From positions 106,243 through 170,242 of the forward strand of contig CAJJDA010000010.1 in NCBI GenBank assembly GCA_905182855.1: a stretch of DNA of 64,000 bases. The letters are read 5' to 3'. The DNA comes from a gamma proteobacterium HTCC2207 (GTDB lineage: Bacteria; Pseudomonadota; Gammaproteobacteria; Pseudomonadales; Porticoccaceae). Below are positions 1 through 9,907 of this stretch, one piece after another (within the stretch, counting starts at the first letter, position 1; the number at the start of each line of letters is the position of its first letter). Under the pieces are notes generated by a model. The model was not told where the DNA came from, searched no databases, and saw nothing but the letters and a program-made list of their open reading frames with translations. A program made the translations under genes and the position numbers.

Positions 1-816
1 TGTCGCTGTTTGATCAAAGAAAAGGCTCAGATAATATTCAATACCCTGCGGCGCAATGCCGTCTTTAATATCGCGGTAAACGGGACATTTAGTTGGGTCA
101 TTATCGAAATGGTCGTGCCAGTTGTTTAGGAACCTATTTGTCGCTTCCTTATCAATGGGGAATTCTCGGGCCGGCAATAGCTGGACCTGAGTGATAGTTT
201 CTAATGTGCGCTGTGTTTCCGGGTCAAATAACCGCAGAGATTCAATTTCATCATCTAACAAGTCGATACGGAAGGGGTTTTTTGCACCCATGGGGAATAT
301 ATCAATTAGCGATCCGCGGAAGGCAAATTCACCATGTTCGAATACCGTCTCAACACGTAAATATCCTGCTCGGCTTAACTGGTCTAGCAGGTGCACGCGG
401 TCGAGGTCTTCGCCTATCTCATATTTGAAGGTGCGTGAGGCAACAAAATCAGTGGGCGCGATGCGATGCAATAGCGTCGGCATGGGCACAATTAATATGC
501 CCTGCTTAGTATTGGGTAAACTGGCCAATGTTTGCAGGCGCGCGGAGACAATATCCTGGTGTGGGGAGAACATGTCATAGGGCAGTGTTTCCCAGTCGGG
601 AAAAACAAGAACAGGCAGGTCTTTTTGGTTAGCAAAAAACTTGATTGCTCGGCTTTGAGTGCGGCTTGCTGAGCAGATTTCCGTGATCAGGAGTGTCAGA
701 CCAGCGTAGTTAATGGCTGATTCGGCAACCGCCAGCGCTCGGCCTGCCGCTTGCAACTCTCCCCAGGTTTTTTTATCGCCAGACAGTGAGGCTGGAAGTT
801 GGTTAAAAATGGTCAT
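1..816 (-). CDS. mfd: Transcription-repair coupling factor Mfd, N-terminal part (runs off the window)
   Basis: The minus strand reads from an ATG at 816 without a stop to base 1, giving 272 codons. The protein begins MTIFNQLPASLSG and continues through VLVFPDWETLPYDMFSPHQD and a later GSLIDIFPMG stretch, which are hallmarks of the UvrB-homology region at the N-terminus of Mfd. Mfd is a cytosolic translocase that removes RNA polymerase stalled at DNA lesions and recruits UvrA. The RNAP-interaction and helicase domains would lie outside the window. It is divergent from the GAPDH gene; mfd beside this GAPDH and nqr is an arrangement I recall from Pseudomonas. It is absent from the ORF track, probably because it is open at the edge. 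Confidence 0.95.
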   Translation of the reverse strand, partial: MTIFNQLPASLSGDKKTWGELQAAGRALAVAESAINYAGLTLLITEICSASRTQSRAIKFFANQKDLPVLVFPDWETLPYDMFSPHQDIVSARLQTLASLPNTKQGILIVPMPTLLHRIAPTDFVASRTFKYEIGEDLDRVHLLDQLSRAGYLRVETVFEHGEFAFRGSLIDIFPMGAKNPFRIDLLDDEIESLRLFDPETQRTLETITQVQLLPAREFPIDKEATNRFLNNWHDHFDNDPTKCPVYRDIKDGIAPQGIEYYLSLFFDQTAT

Positions 817-1000
817 GCGTTTTTAAAGGCCTATCTTGTGTCAACGTCTCAACTCGCTATTCTACTGATCTAGCGCTTTTGATTATAGGGAAATTCCATA
901 CCTGAGCGTGTAAATTTTAATCTTGCGTTCGGTGGTTGTCAGAAATAGCTACCTGAACGATAATGCTCTACTTAATATTTATCTCTAAAAGGAATACTTC

Positions 1001-2461
1001 GTGGACCAACAACAACGCCCTTTACCCGATGATTTTTTCAAGGATTGGAAGCAGAGAGAAGCGCTTGCAGAAGGTATGATTCCCGTGATCGGTAAGCTTT
1101 ACCGAGAGCGTAACGTATCAACCTATATGTATGGCCAAAGTATGGTTAGCAAGTCGGTTACCGATCTGATGAAAGCCCACCGTCGCGTGCGACAGGTCGA
1201 AATGAACGAACTTTCCGAATTTGATTCAGCACCGATGCTGGATGCCATCGCGAAATTACATCTGGGCCCCGCCCATCTTGATATCGGCAAAATGGTCGTT
1301 AAGTATCAAAGTCAGGGTGAAGGCTGCTCACTGGACAAATTTCTTCGTCAAGAACTCGCGGATGTCATAGATTCTAATATTAAGCCTCTGCCTGAGCCTC
1401 AGGATATCGTGCTCTATGGTTTTGGTCGTATCGGCCGATTGGTAGCGCGTATTCTGATTGATAAAGCCGGCGGGGGAGACGTGCTGCGACTGCGCGCTAT
1501 CGTGATTCGCAAGGGAACGATTGAGAACGATCTCGAGAAACGTGCGGCCCTGCTGCGCCGTGACTCTGTGCATGGTGCATTTAAGGGTACCATTCGCGTC
1601 CTCAATGATGAGAATACTCTGGTGGTTAACGGCAACCCCATCAAAGTGATTTACGCGAATTCCCCCGCCGAAATTGATTACACCGAATACGGCATTAACA
1701 ACGCGCTGATTGTTGATAATACGGGTGTTTGGAAAGATACTGCGGGTCTCAGTGGCCACCTGCGTCCGGGTGCGTCCAAGGTGTTGCTTACGGCACCTGC
1801 TGGCGATGATATCCCCAATGTAGTCTACGGTGTCAATCATGACCAGATTACCCCGCAGCGTAAGATTATTTCTGCCGCATCCTGCACCACAAACGCGATA
1901 GTGCCAGTACTCAAATGTCTGCTCGATGAATACGGTGTTAATAGCGGCCATGTGGAAACGGTGCATGCCTATACCAATGACCAAAACCTGATTGATAACT
2001 ACCATAAAGGTGATCGCCGTGGTCGCAGTGCCGCGCTGAATATGGTGGTGACCAGCACCGGTGCCGCCAAAGCCGTGGCCAAAGCCATCCCTGAATTGAA
2101 GGGCAAGCTGACGGGCAATGCGATTCGTGTGCCCACGCCCAACGTGTCAATGGCCATACTCAACCTGCAACTGGCGCGTGAAACCTCTGTTGAAGAGGTT
2201 AATGAGTTCTTACGCCAGCAGGCGTTGCACTCACCTCTGCAGCAGCAGATTGGCTATACGGTCTCGTCAGAGGCAGTATCGACTGATTTTGTTGGCTCAC
2301 GCCAGGCCTGCGTGCTCGATTCGCAGGCGACGATTGTCGATGGTAAAAGCTGTGTGCTGTACTGCTGGTACGACAACGAGTTCGGCTACAGCTGTCAGGT
2401 CGTGCGCTGTTTGGAGAAGTTTGCTGGTGTGGTTTGGCCTAGCTATCCCAAAGAAGCCTAA
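1001..2461 (+). CDS. Glyceraldehyde-3-phosphate dehydrogenase, long form with N-terminal extension
   Basis: GAPDH converts glyceraldehyde-3-phosphate, NAD(P)+ and phosphate to 1,3-bisphosphoglycerate, or the reverse. The Rossmann motif GFGRIGR sits near residue 140, the catalytic cysteine in SAASCTTN near residue 295, and the partner histidine in VETVHAYTND near residue 322. At 486 aa it is about 150 residues longer than classical GAPDH (about 335 aa). The extra part is an N-terminal domain without a motif I recognise, as in the long GAPDH found next to mfd in Pseudomonas. The start is GTG, preceded by an AAAAGGAA ribosome site. Cofactor preference and whether it works in gluconeogenesis cannot be told from the sequence. 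A strong terminator follows. Confidence 0.93.
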   Translation: MDQQQRPLPDDFFKDWKQREALAEGMIPVIGKLYRERNVSTYMYGQSMVSKSVTDLMKAHRRVRQVEMNELSEFDSAPMLDAIAKLHLGPAHLDIGKMVVKYQSQGEGCSLDKFLRQELADVIDSNIKPLPEPQDIVLYGFGRIGRLVARILIDKAGGGDVLRLRAIVIRKGTIENDLEKRAALLRRDSVHGAFKGTIRVLNDENTLVVNGNPIKVIYANSPAEIDYTEYGINNALIVDNTGVWKDTAGLSGHLRPGASKVLLTAPAGDDIPNVVYGVNHDQITPQRKIISAASCTTNAIVPVLKCLLDEYGVNSGHVETVHAYTNDQNLIDNYHKGDRRGRSAALNMVVTSTGAAKAVAKAIPELKGKLTGNAIRVPTPNVSMAILNLQLARETSVEEVNEFLRQQALHSPLQQQIGYTVSSEAVSTDFVGSRQACVLDSQATIVDGKSCVLYCWYDNEFGYSCQVVRCLEKFAGVVWPSYPKEA

Positions 2462-2484
2462 TTTTATCGAAATGATAGCTGTCT

Positions 2485-2509
2485 AAAAGCCCCTTTATGG
2501 GGCTTTTTT
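2485..2509 (+). terminator. Rho-independent terminator after GAPDH
   Basis: An AAAAGCCCC/GGGGCTTTT stem with a five-base TTTAT loop runs into a six-T tract, 24 bases after the GAPDH stop. It separates GAPDH from the nqr operon. Confidence 0.9.
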
Positions 2510-2610
2510 ATAGTCCGATTTGCGCGAGGCGAATGAGCGCATCTCATGGCGATGCACTCTTATGGTACGAAAAAAACCTGCCAGAATAGGTCATTTAAAG
2601 TCTTCTGCAC

Positions 2611-2639
2611 TGGAATCAAAACCATTAGCCCTTTATAAT
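2611..2639 (+). promoter_or_regulatory. Candidate sigma-70 promoter for the nqr operon
   Basis: A consensus TATAAT lies at 2634-2639, with TGGAAT 17 bp upstream as a weak -35. It is about 150 bp before nqrA, in the 283-bp space after the GAPDH terminator. The long leader contains a GGGCTTTAGCCC hairpin near 2717. Only the -10 is a good match, so this is a candidate. Confidence 0.4.
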
Positions 2640-2792
2640 TCCGCGCAAATATAAGTCTCCGATTGCCATTAGCGGCCGTTAGGCGAGCTTTCATTGTAAA
2701 AACATCGAATTTCTGGGCTTTAGCCCCCAGCCTAGGCAGTCATTTTTGACCGGCCCAATGACCATCATTTAAATTTGAGTAGTGGTATTTCT

Positions 2793-4133
2793 ATGATTAA
2801 AATTAGTCGCGGATTAGACCTGCCTATTTCTGGTGCACCAGAGCAGGTTATTCACGATGGCCCCAAGATAAGTCAGGTCGCCTTAGTCGGCACGGACTAT
2901 CCGGGCATGAAGCCCACGATGGCCGTGCGCGAAGGTGATCGCATCGCTTTGGGCCAGTTATTATTTACCGACAAGAAAAACGAGGGCGTTAGGTACACTG
3001 CTCCTGCTGCCGGCACTGTTTTGGCTATTAATCGCGGTGAGCGCCGCGTTTTTCAGTCATTGGTTATTGACGTCGACGGCGATAAGTCAGAGACATTTGC
3101 ATCTTACACCGATGATCAACTAGCGGGGCTGGACAGAGCAGCGGCGGTTGATAATTTGGTGAGTTCGGGGCAGTGGGTAGCCCTGCGCACTCGCCCTTAC
3201 TCAAAGGTACCTGCGGTGGGCTCTGTTCCCTCGTCGATTTTTGTTACTGCTATGGACACCAACCCTTTGTCTGCCGATCCTGCGGTGATTATTGCGCGGC
3301 GCAGTGCTGACTTTATCAACGGCTTAAAAGTGCTAACTCGCCTGACTGATGGCCCGGTTAATCTCTGCATAGCCCCTGAGTCTGGTGTAGTTGGCGATGA
3401 AGTTGATGGCGTTCGCGTAGTGGCCTTTAGTGGCCCGCACCCGGCTGGTCTTCCGGGCACTCACATCCATTTTCTCGACCCGGTCAGTGCAAATAAAACT
3501 GTCTGGACCATAGGCTATCAGGAGGTGATTGCTTATGGTGCGCTTTTTACCACAGGCCAGATTGATACCCAGCGCGTTATTGCTCTAGCAGGCCCTCAGG
3601 TTCTTGAGCCGCGTTTGCTGGCGACCCAACTGGGTGCCAACCTCAATCAGTTTGTGATTGGTGAGCTGGCCAATGACGAAAATCGTGTGATCTCTGGCTC
3701 GGTGCTCGCGGGCCGAAAATCAGCAGGAAAGTTTACCTTCCTCGGTCGCTATCACGATCAGGTGTCGGTCATACGCGAAGATCGAGAACGTGAGTTTCTG
3801 CACTACCTCCGTGCCGGTGTCAACAAGCATTCTGCGATCCCTATTTTTATCTCTTCGCTGACCAACAAGTTATTTAATATGACTTCCAGCACTAACGGCA
3901 GCGAGCGTGCGATGGTCCCCGTGGGTGGCTATGAGGGTGTGACGGCGCTAGATCTGCTGCCGGTACAGCTACTTCGCGCGCTCATTGTTGGGGATACCGA
4001 GATGGCTCAGAAGTTGGGTTGTTTGGAGCTCGACGAAGAGGATGTGGGTCTCTACACCTACGTTTGTGTCGGTAAATATGAGTATGGCCCGATTTTGCGT
4101 GACAACCTAACCAACATTGAAAGGGAGGGTTGA
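2793..4133 (+). CDS. nqrA: Na+-translocating NADH:quinone reductase subunit A
   Basis: NqrA is the peripheral cytoplasmic subunit of the six-subunit Na+-NQR, which oxidises NADH, reduces ubiquinone and pumps Na+. The protein starts [14 protein letters not shown], matching the family N-terminus, so I place the start at the ATG at 2793 rather than the in-frame TTG at 2775 used in the track. The length (446 aa) is normal and the barrel-sandwich region ([15 protein letters not shown]) is clear. It is first of nqrABCDEF and ends four bases before nqrB. Confidence 0.97.
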   Translation: MIKISRGLDLPISGAPEQVIHDGPKISQVALVGTDYPGMKPTMAVREGDRIALGQLLFTDKKNEGVRYTAPAAGTVLAINRGERRVFQSLVIDVDGDKSETFASYTDDQLAGLDRAAAVDNLVSSGQWVALRTRPYSKVPAVGSVPSSIFVTAMDTNPLSADPAVIIARRSADFINGLKVLTRLTDGPVNLCIAPESGVVGDEVDGVRVVAFSGPHPAGLPGTHIHFLDPVSANKTVWTIGYQEVIAYGALFTTGQIDTQRVIALAGPQVLEPRLLATQLGANLNQFVIGELANDENRVISGSVLAGRKSAGKFTFLGRYHDQVSVIREDREREFLHYLRAGVNKHSAIPIFISSLTNKLFNMTSSTNGSERAMVPVGGYEGVTALDLLPVQLLRALIVGDTEMAQKLGCLELDEEDVGLYTYVCVGKYEYGPILRDNLTNIEREG

Positions 4134-4137
4134 GCCC

Positions 4138-5331
4138 ATGATGCGTAATCTTCTTGATAAAATTGAGCCTAAGTTTCATAAGGGCGGCAAATGGGAAAAG
4201 TGGTATGCACTTTTTGAGGCCGTTGATACCGCGCTCTACAAGCCAGCGGACATTACCAAAAACGGCGCACATGTGCGTGACAATATCGACCTGAAGCGTG
4301 TGATGATCACCGTTTGGGTTGCGACCTTTCCAACCATGTTCTTCGGTATGTGGAATATCGGTTTTCAGGCTAATACCATCATGGCTGAGATGGGCATGGT
4401 GTCTCAAGAGGGTCTGCGTGGTCTGTTTATCGGCCTGTTGGCGGGTTACGATGCCACCAGTGTCTGGGACAATATGGTGCATGGTGCGGCGTACTTTTTG
4501 CCGATCTATATGACCACCTTTATTGTTGGTGCTGTCTGGGAAGTTATGTTTGCCGCTGTGCGTGGTCATGAGGTCAACGAAGGATTCTTCGTAACGTCTA
4601 TCCTCTTTGCGCTTTGCTGTCCGCCAGACCTACCGCTTTGGATGGTGGCTGTCGGTATTAGCTTCGGCATTGTAATTGGTAAAGAAGTGTTTGGCGGCAC
4701 CGGCAAAAACTTCCTAAATCCCGCGTTAACCGGTCGCGCGTTTCTGTATTTTGCCTATCCAGCCTACATGTCTGGGGATGCGGTTTGGACTGCGGTAGAT
4801 GGCTACACCGGTGCTACCATGCTGTCGGTAACGGCTGCCTCGGGGTTTGAAGCGCTGCAGCAGAGCGTCACCTGGACCCAGGCCTTTGTCGGAACTATTC
4901 AGGGCTCTATTGGTGAGACATCGACTCTGGCAATATTGATGGGCGCATCACTGTTACTTATTATGCGTATTGCTTCATGGCGCATTATTGCGGGTGTACT
5001 GATTGGCTCGGCACTACTTTCTATGCTGTTTAATAACCTTGAATCCACTAATCCTATGTTCGCCTTACCGTTTTACTGGCACTGGGTCATTGGTGGTTTT
5101 GCCTTTGGCGCTATCTTTATGGCCACCGATCCGGTTTCGGCGGCAATGACCAATACGGGTAAATTCTGGTATGGCATATTAATCGGTGTGATGGTTATTC
5201 TGATCCGCGTGGTTAACCCCGCATTTCCGGAAGGCATGATGCTGGCGATTTTGTTTGCCAACCTATTCGCTCCTCTGTTCGATCACTTCGTCGTGCAGGG
5301 AAATATTAAAAGGAGACTGGCCCGTGGCTAA
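4138..5331 (+). CDS. nqrB: Na+-translocating NADH:quinone reductase subunit B
   Basis: NqrB is a membrane subunit carrying riboflavin and a covalently bound FMN. Many hydrophobic segments are visible, and [10 protein letters not shown] holds the threonine expected to bind FMN by phosphoester. The start ATGATG at 4138/4141 follows a strong AAGGGAGGG site; the track start at 4117 is an upstream TTG inside nqrA. About 397 aa, normal for the family. The stop overlaps the nqrC start by eight bases. Confidence 0.97.
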   Translation: MMRNLLDKIEPKFHKGGKWEKWYALFEAVDTALYKPADITKNGAHVRDNIDLKRVMITVWVATFPTMFFGMWNIGFQANTIMAEMGMVSQEGLRGLFIGLLAGYDATSVWDNMVHGAAYFLPIYMTTFIVGAVWEVMFAAVRGHEVNEGFFVTSILFALCCPPDLPLWMVAVGISFGIVIGKEVFGGTGKNFLNPALTGRAFLYFAYPAYMSGDAVWTAVDGYTGATMLSVTAASGFEALQQSVTWTQAFVGTIQGSIGETSTLAILMGASLLLIMRIASWRIIAGVLIGSALLSMLFNNLESTNPMFALPFYWHWVIGGFAFGAIFMATDPVSAAMTNTGKFWYGILIGVMVILIRVVNPAFPEGMMLAILFANLFAPLFDHFVVQGNIKRRLARG

Positions 5332-6091
5332 CGACTCTATACAAAAAACCTTTGCTGTTGCTATGGCGCTGTGCATTGTTTGCGCGGTCGTCGTGTCGAG
5401 CGCCGCCGTGATTTTGCGGCCGACACAGCAGGCAAACAAGCTGCTCGATTTGAAGACCAATATTCTCGCGTCTGCGGGTCTTTTGCAGGCTGGTGTTGAT
5501 ATTGAGACTCAGTTCGAACAGATCTCGGCGCGAATTGTCGATTTGGAAACGGGACTTTTCACCCAGAAGTTTGATGGTCAGGCTTTTGATCAACGCAAGG
5601 CTTCGAAGGATCCTGCGCTGTCGACCGCGCTGACTTCCGATGAGGACATAGCCAAGATCAAACGCCGTGCCAACTACGCGACAGTTTATGTCGTAGAGGG
5701 GCAGCAGGGGGTTGATAAAATTATTCTGCCTATCAAGGGTTATGGTCTTTGGTCGACAATGTATGGCTTCTTGGCTCTTGAGGCCGATTTGCAAACGGTC
5801 GCTGGCATTGGCTTCTACCAGCATGCGGAGACGCCGGGTTTGGGTGGTGAGATTGATAATCCCAAGTGGAAGTCGAGCTGGGTAGGCAAGCAGGCCTATA
5901 ACAACAATGAGTTAGTGCTAAGTGTACTCAAAGGTAAGGCGGATCTCAGTCGCCCCGGCTCTGAGTCGCAGATTGACGGTCTTGCGGGTGCTACATTGAC
6001 TACGCGTGGGGTGAATAATCTGGTGCAGTACTGGCTAGGTGAGCAGGGCTTCGCGCCACTGATCAGCCATCTAAAAACAGGGGAGGCCTAA
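5324..6091 (+). CDS. nqrC: Na+-translocating NADH:quinone reductase subunit C
   Basis: NqrC is anchored by one N-terminal membrane helix ([19 protein letters not shown]) and carries a second covalent FMN on the threonine of [12 protein letters not shown] near the C-terminus. I place the start at GTG 5324, which gives [10 protein letters not shown], typical of the family, and follows AAAGGAGA; the track start at 5255 lies inside nqrB. About 255 aa, normal. Maturation needs the flavin transferase ApbE, encoded downstream. Confidence 0.96.
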   Translation: MANDSIQKTFAVAMALCIVCAVVVSSAAVILRPTQQANKLLDLKTNILASAGLLQAGVDIETQFEQISARIVDLETGLFTQKFDGQAFDQRKASKDPALSTALTSDEDIAKIKRRANYATVYVVEGQQGVDKIILPIKGYGLWSTMYGFLALEADLQTVAGIGFYQHAETPGLGGEIDNPKWKSSWVGKQAYNNNELVLSVLKGKADLSRPGSESQIDGLAGATLTTRGVNNLVQYWLGEQGFAPLISHLKTGEA

Positions 6092-6094
6092 ACA

Positions 6095-6799
6095 ATGTCG
6101 AAGATTCAAGACACTCTACTGGCGCCTGTCGTTACCAATAATCCCATTGCTTTGCAGATCCTTGGTATCTGTTCTGCGCTGGCGGTGACCTCAAGCATGA
6201 AAGTCGCGTTCGTTATGTGCCTAGCGCTAACCGTAGTCACGGCCTTTTCTAACCTCTTTGTTTCAATGATTCGAAACCATATCCCTAACAGCATCCGTAT
6301 TATTGTGCAGATGACTATTATTGCGTCACTGGTAATTGTGGTGGATCAAATTTTGAAGGCAGTGGCCTATGATATTAGTAAGCAACTGTCAGTGTTTGTT
6401 GGCTTAATTATCACTAACTGCATTGTTATGGGGCGCGCCGAAGCCTTTGCCATGAAAAACCCGCCTTTGGATAGCTTCTTTGACGGTATAGGTAATGGTC
6501 TTGGCTACAGTGCCATGCTGATGATATTGGCCTTTTTTCGAGAGTTGTTTGGTGCGGGTAAACTTTGGGGTTATGAGGTGTTCGCTCTGACTACTGACGG
6601 TGGCTGGTACGTAGCCAACGGCATGATGTTAATGCCACCCAGTGCGTTTTTCTTAATCGGTCTCATTATTTGGGCTATTCGGTCCTGGAAGAAAAATCAG
6701 GTGGAAGCGCCGGATTTAAGATTACCGCGAACAGTCGTCCGAGTGAGGTTGCCTAATGGAACATTATTTAAGCCTGCTCGTCAGCTCGATCTTTATTGA
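6095..6799 (+). CDS. nqrD: Na+-translocating NADH:quinone reductase subunit D (3' end probably frameshifted)
   Basis: NqrD is an integral membrane subunit related to RnfE/RnfA. The body is normal ([36 protein letters not shown]). As written the ORF runs 43 bases into nqrE and ends in an odd tail, [17 protein letters not shown]. Adding one T in the TTT at 6715-6717 gives [16 protein letters not shown] and a TAA at 6754-6756 that overlaps the nqrE ATG as TAATG, the usual spacing in a tight operon. I therefore infer a one-base deletion and a true length of about 220 aa. Confidence 0.93.
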   Translation: MSKIQDTLLAPVVTNNPIALQILGICSALAVTSSMKVAFVMCLALTVVTAFSNLFVSMIRNHIPNSIRIIVQMTIIASLVIVVDQILKAVAYDISKQLSVFVGLIITNCIVMGRAEAFAMKNPPLDSFFDGIGNGLGYSAMLMILAFFRELFGAGKLWGYEVFALTTDGGWYVANGMMLMPPSAFFLIGLIIWAIRSWKKNQVEAPDLRLPRTVVRVRLPNGTLFKPARQLDLY

Positions 6800-7364
6800 T
6801 AATATTGCCCTAAGTATGTTCCTGGGCATGTGTACTTTTATTGCGTTGTCGAAGAAAATTGACGCGGCTATTGGTCTGGGTATTGCTGTTGTTGTCGTGC
6901 AAACCATCACCGTGCCGGTTAACAACCTTTTGCTGCAGTATCTGTTAGCGGATGGCGCGCTGGCTTGGGCAGGTCTGCCGGAGATTGATTTAAGCTTCTT
7001 GGTTTACCTCTGCTTTATTGGGGTGATTGCTTCGATTGTTCAAATCATGGAGATGGTTCTGGATAAGTACGTACCAGTACTTTATAACGCTCTGGGTGTA
7101 TTTTTGCCGCTGATTACGGTCAACTGCGCAATATTGGGAGGCTCATTACTGATGCAAGAGCGCGGTTATGATTTCACCGAATCGGTAGTTTACGGTTTTG
7201 GTTCTGGTACCTCTTGGGCGCTCGCTATTGTGGTGATTGCGGGTATCCGCGAAAAGTTAAAGTATAGTGATATTCCTGATGGCCTACAGGGTTTGGGTAT
7301 TGTTTTTATCACAGTCGGCCTGGTGTCCCTCGGATTTATGTCGTTTGGCGGCATAGATATCTAA
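6756..7364 (+). CDS. nqrE: Na+-translocating NADH:quinone reductase subunit E
   Basis: NqrE is an integral membrane subunit of about 202 aa, homologous to RnfA and NqrD. It starts [28 protein letters not shown]. Conserved membrane cysteines (GMCTF and VNCAILGG) match those that hold the iron centre at the NqrD/NqrE interface. Six hydrophobic helices are apparent. It sits between nqrD and nqrF, co-directional. Confidence 0.97.
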   Translation: MEHYLSLLVSSIFIDNIALSMFLGMCTFIALSKKIDAAIGLGIAVVVVQTITVPVNNLLLQYLLADGALAWAGLPEIDLSFLVYLCFIGVIASIVQIMEMVLDKYVPVLYNALGVFLPLITVNCAILGGSLLMQERGYDFTESVVYGFGSGTSWALAIVVIAGIREKLKYSDIPDGLQGLGIVFITVGLVSLGFMSFGGIDI

Positions 7365-7396
7365 ACTAGGGACCTGTAACGGAGAAGTAGCAACGT

Positions 7397-8620
7397 ATGA
7401 ATACTGAAATTATTATTGGTGTCGGCATGTTTACCACAGTGATACTGGCACTCGTTGCTTTTATTCTGGCGGCACGCAGCAGGTTGGTTTCTGCGGGCAA
7501 TGTCAATATCGAGATCAATGGCGAAAAAACCATCACCGTACCCGCTGGCGATAAGCTGCTTCAGACGCTGTCTAATGCTGGTCTGTTTTTGCCTTCAGCC
7601 TGCGGCGGTGGTGGCAGTTGTGCACAGTGTAAATGCGTCATTACAGAAGGCGGCGGTTCCATGCTGCCGACTGAGGAAGGCCACTTTAATCGTCGTGAGG
7701 CAGCCGAAGGTTGGAGGCTATCTTGTCAGACAGCGGTTAAACAGGACATGAAAGTCCAGGTGCCAGAAGAGGTCTTTGGTGTTGAGCGCTGGGAATGTGT
7801 CGTTGAGTCCAACGCCAACGTGGCAACGTTCATTAAAGAGCTGACACTGAGCCTGCCAAAGGGCCAAGATGTTAACTTCCGCGCTGGTGGTTATGTGCAG
7901 CTAGAATGTCCGCCACACCATATCAAGTACGCCGATTTTGATATCGATGCAGAATATCGTGGGGATTGGGAGCGGTTCAATTTCTTTAAGCATGAGTCGA
8001 CAGTTGACGAGACCGTTATTCGAGCCTACTCAATGGCTAACTACCCCGACGAGAAAGGTCAGGTTAGGTTTAACATTCGCATTGCCACGCCACCGCCGGG
8101 GTCAACCGGAATTGTGCCGGGCCAGATGTCGTCCTATGTGTTCAGCCTTAAGGCCGGTGACAAGATTTCTGTGTACGGTCCGTTTGGTGAATTCTTTGCC
8201 AAAGACACCGACGCCGAGATGGTATTTATTGGCGGCGGCGCTGGTATGGCACCGATGCGATCACATATTTTTGATCAGCTCAAGCGCCTTAAATCAGACC
8301 GAAAAATTAGTTTTTGGTATGGCGCTCGCTCGTTGCGAGAGTGTTTTTACGACGAAGACTATGACATGCTAGCCAAAGAAAATGATAACTTTGACTGGCA
8401 TCTCGCACTTTCAGATCCTCAGCCTGAAGATAATTGGGATGGTCTGACCGGATTTATCCATAATGTTTTATACGAGCAATACCTGAAAGATCATGAGGCA
8501 CCTGAAGACTGTGAGTTTTACATGTGCGGTCCGCCAATGATGAACGCGGCGGTGGTCAAGTTGCTAGTAGATTTGGGTGTAGAGCAGGAGAACATTTTCC
8601 TTGATGATTTTGGCGGGTAA
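7397..8620 (+). CDS. nqrF: Na+-translocating NADH:quinone reductase subunit F
   Basis: NqrF takes electrons from NADH through FAD and a [2Fe-2S] centre. One N-terminal helix anchors it. The ferredoxin domain has cysteines near residues 69, 75, 78 and 110 ([12 protein letters not shown], then LSC). The FAD motif RAYSMANYP and the NADH site [14 protein letters not shown] follow, with the C-terminal MCGPPMM. At 407 aa it is normal. A ribosome site (GGAGAAG) precedes the ATG, and the end lies four bases before apbE. Confidence 0.97.
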   Translation: MNTEIIIGVGMFTTVILALVAFILAARSRLVSAGNVNIEINGEKTITVPAGDKLLQTLSNAGLFLPSACGGGGSCAQCKCVITEGGGSMLPTEEGHFNRREAAEGWRLSCQTAVKQDMKVQVPEEVFGVERWECVVESNANVATFIKELTLSLPKGQDVNFRAGGYVQLECPPHHIKYADFDIDAEYRGDWERFNFFKHESTVDETVIRAYSMANYPDEKGQVRFNIRIATPPPGSTGIVPGQMSSYVFSLKAGDKISVYGPFGEFFAKDTDAEMVFIGGGAGMAPMRSHIFDQLKRLKSDRKISFWYGARSLRECFYDEDYDMLAKENDNFDWHLALSDPQPEDNWDGLTGFIHNVLYEQYLKDHEAPEDCEFYMCGPPMMNAAVVKLLVDLGVEQENIFLDDFGG

Positions 8621-8624
8621 GCGA

Positions 8625-9668
8625 ATGTCAGGCAAAACGATAACGAGGCTTCTCAAAAGAGCCTCGTTTTTGGTTTCTATAGGCGCTGCTTTATTATTGG
8701 CGGGCTGTGATTCTGGCCCTGAAATCATTAAGATTTCTGGAGCCAAAATGGGCACGACTTATCATGTTACCCTGGTGGCTGACCAACCTGCCCCAGATGA
8801 TTTAGCCGAACAGATAGAGCAACTTCTAAATGTTGTTGACCGGTCCATGTCTACCTATCGGGAAGACTCGGAGATTAGTACTTTTAATCAAATACCTCCC
8901 CATCAACAGCAGACTATCTCCAATGAGTTCGCTCAGGTGCTGAGCGTCAGCCAGCAGGTCTGGCAGCAGACTAATGGTGCCTTCGATCCTACCGTGGGTC
9001 CACTAGTGGATCTTTGGGGTTTTGGGCCGGTACCCACCGACGATGTGGTGCCCGACGATAGTCTTATCCAGTTGGCACTGGAAAATGTTGGCTTTGGCTC
9101 CGTGGTTCTGGACGCCTCGACACTGATTAAAACAAAACCGCTAAGTCTGGATTTGTCAGCGGTTGCCAAGGGCTATGCCGTCGATCAGGTGGCTGATTTG
9201 CTAGAGTCGTTGGCTCTGCCAGATTATCTGGTTGAGGTGGGCGGTGAGCTTCGCGCTAGCGGGTCCAATCCAGAGGGGCAGTCTTGGCGGGTGGCCATTG
9301 AAACGCCGGCGCTGATGTCTCAGATTCAGAACATCGTTGCTGTGAACGATGCAGCAGTGGCTACCTCTGGGGATTACCGCAATTATTTTGAACGTGACGG
9401 CATCCGTTATTCCCATACCATTGATCCACGCACAGGCAGGCCGATTACCCACCGATTGGGCTCGGTGACAGTGATCGCTAAAACCTGCGCTGAAGCTGAT
9501 GCTTGGGCGACGGCGCTGATGGTATTGGGCGAGGAAGCGGGCATGGCGCTGGCTAATCGTCATTCTGTGGCTGTGTATATGCTGGTGCGCGCCGATAATG
9601 ATTTTCAAGCACTGAGCAGCGAGGCCTTTATTAATTACGTAAAACAGACAGAACAAAGCGCACTATGA
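8625..9668 (+). CDS. apbE: FAD:protein FMN transferase (lipoprotein), Nqr maturation
   Basis: ApbE attaches FMN to threonines of NqrB and NqrC using FAD and Mg2+, in the periplasm. The N-terminus MSGKTITRLLKR plus a hydrophobic stretch ending LLLAGC is a lipoprotein signal. Family motifs include DLSAVAKGYAVD, VEVGGELRASG, TSGDYRNYF and SHTIDPRTGRP. I chose ATG 8625 because the track start (TTG 8601) lies inside nqrF. The first codons also form a terminator-like hairpin (see 8642-8671). The stop overlaps nqrM as ATGA. Confidence 0.95.
   Translation: MSGKTITRLLKRASFLVSIGAALLLAGCDSGPEIIKISGAKMGTTYHVTLVADQPAPDDLAEQIEQLLNVVDRSMSTYREDSEISTFNQIPPHQQQTISNEFAQVLSVSQQVWQQTNGAFDPTVGPLVDLWGFGPVPTDDVVPDDSLIQLALENVGFGSVVLDASTLIKTKPLSLDLSAVAKGYAVDQVADLLESLALPDYLVEVGGELRASGSNPEGQSWRVAIETPALMSQIQNIVAVNDAAVATSGDYRNYFERDGIRYSHTIDPRTGRPITHRLGSVTVIAKTCAEADAWATALMVLGEEAGMALANRHSVAVYMLVRADNDFQALSSEAFINYVKQTEQSAL
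8642..8671 (+). terminator. Intrinsic terminator/attenuator inside the apbE signal-peptide codons
   Basis: AACGAGGCT and AGCCTCGTT form a perfect nine-bp stem around a nine-base loop, followed by TTT (five Ts counting the stem end). It begins 21 bases after the nqrF stop and lies within the first codons of apbE. In form it is a normal rho-independent terminator, so it probably lowers transcription into apbE-nqrM-sthA relative to nqrA-F, or is relieved when apbE is translated. Confidence 0.7.
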
Positions 9669-9907
9669 CGACGATACTTCTTACTATTGTTATATTCGCG
9701 CTACTCATTGCCGGTATGGCGATTGGTGTTTTGATGGGTGGAAAGCCTATTTCAGGTTCCTGTGGTGGCGTCGGTGCCGCGCTCGGGGAGAGCAACTATA
9801 ACTGTGATATCTGTGGCGGTGATCCAAACAAATGTGACGAGCAGATAGAATTGGGTGATTCAGCATTGCACTATAATGCCGTTGACACAGATAAGGATGC
9901 TCAATGA
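9665..9907 (+). CDS. nqrM: Na+-NQR maturation protein NqrM
   Basis: This is a DUF539-family small membrane protein of 80 aa: one N-terminal helix ([23 protein letters not shown]), then a cysteine cluster ([20 protein letters not shown]). NqrM is needed to assemble active Nqr and is thought to deliver the iron to the NqrD/E site through its cysteines. It overlaps apbE (ATGA) and sthA (ATGA), so it is translationally coupled to both. Confidence 0.95.
   Translation: MTTILLTIVIFALLIAGMAIGVLMGGKPISGSCGGVGAALGESNYNCDICGGDPNKCDEQIELGDSALHYNAVDTDKDAQ

Noticed and set aside
191-580. Plus-strand ORFs at 191-580 and 204-428
   Set aside because: They lie fully within the mfd reading frame on the minus strand and have no ribosome site or domain; they are shadows.
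1328-2005. 225-aa minus-strand ORF opposite the GAPDH gene
   Set aside because: It is antisense to well-supported GAPDH codons and its protein is histidine/asparagine-rich with no motif.
6799-6800. Programmed frameshifting as the explanation for the broken genes
   Set aside because: There is no common slippery heptamer with a downstream structure at the eight sites, and the gene families involved do not use it.
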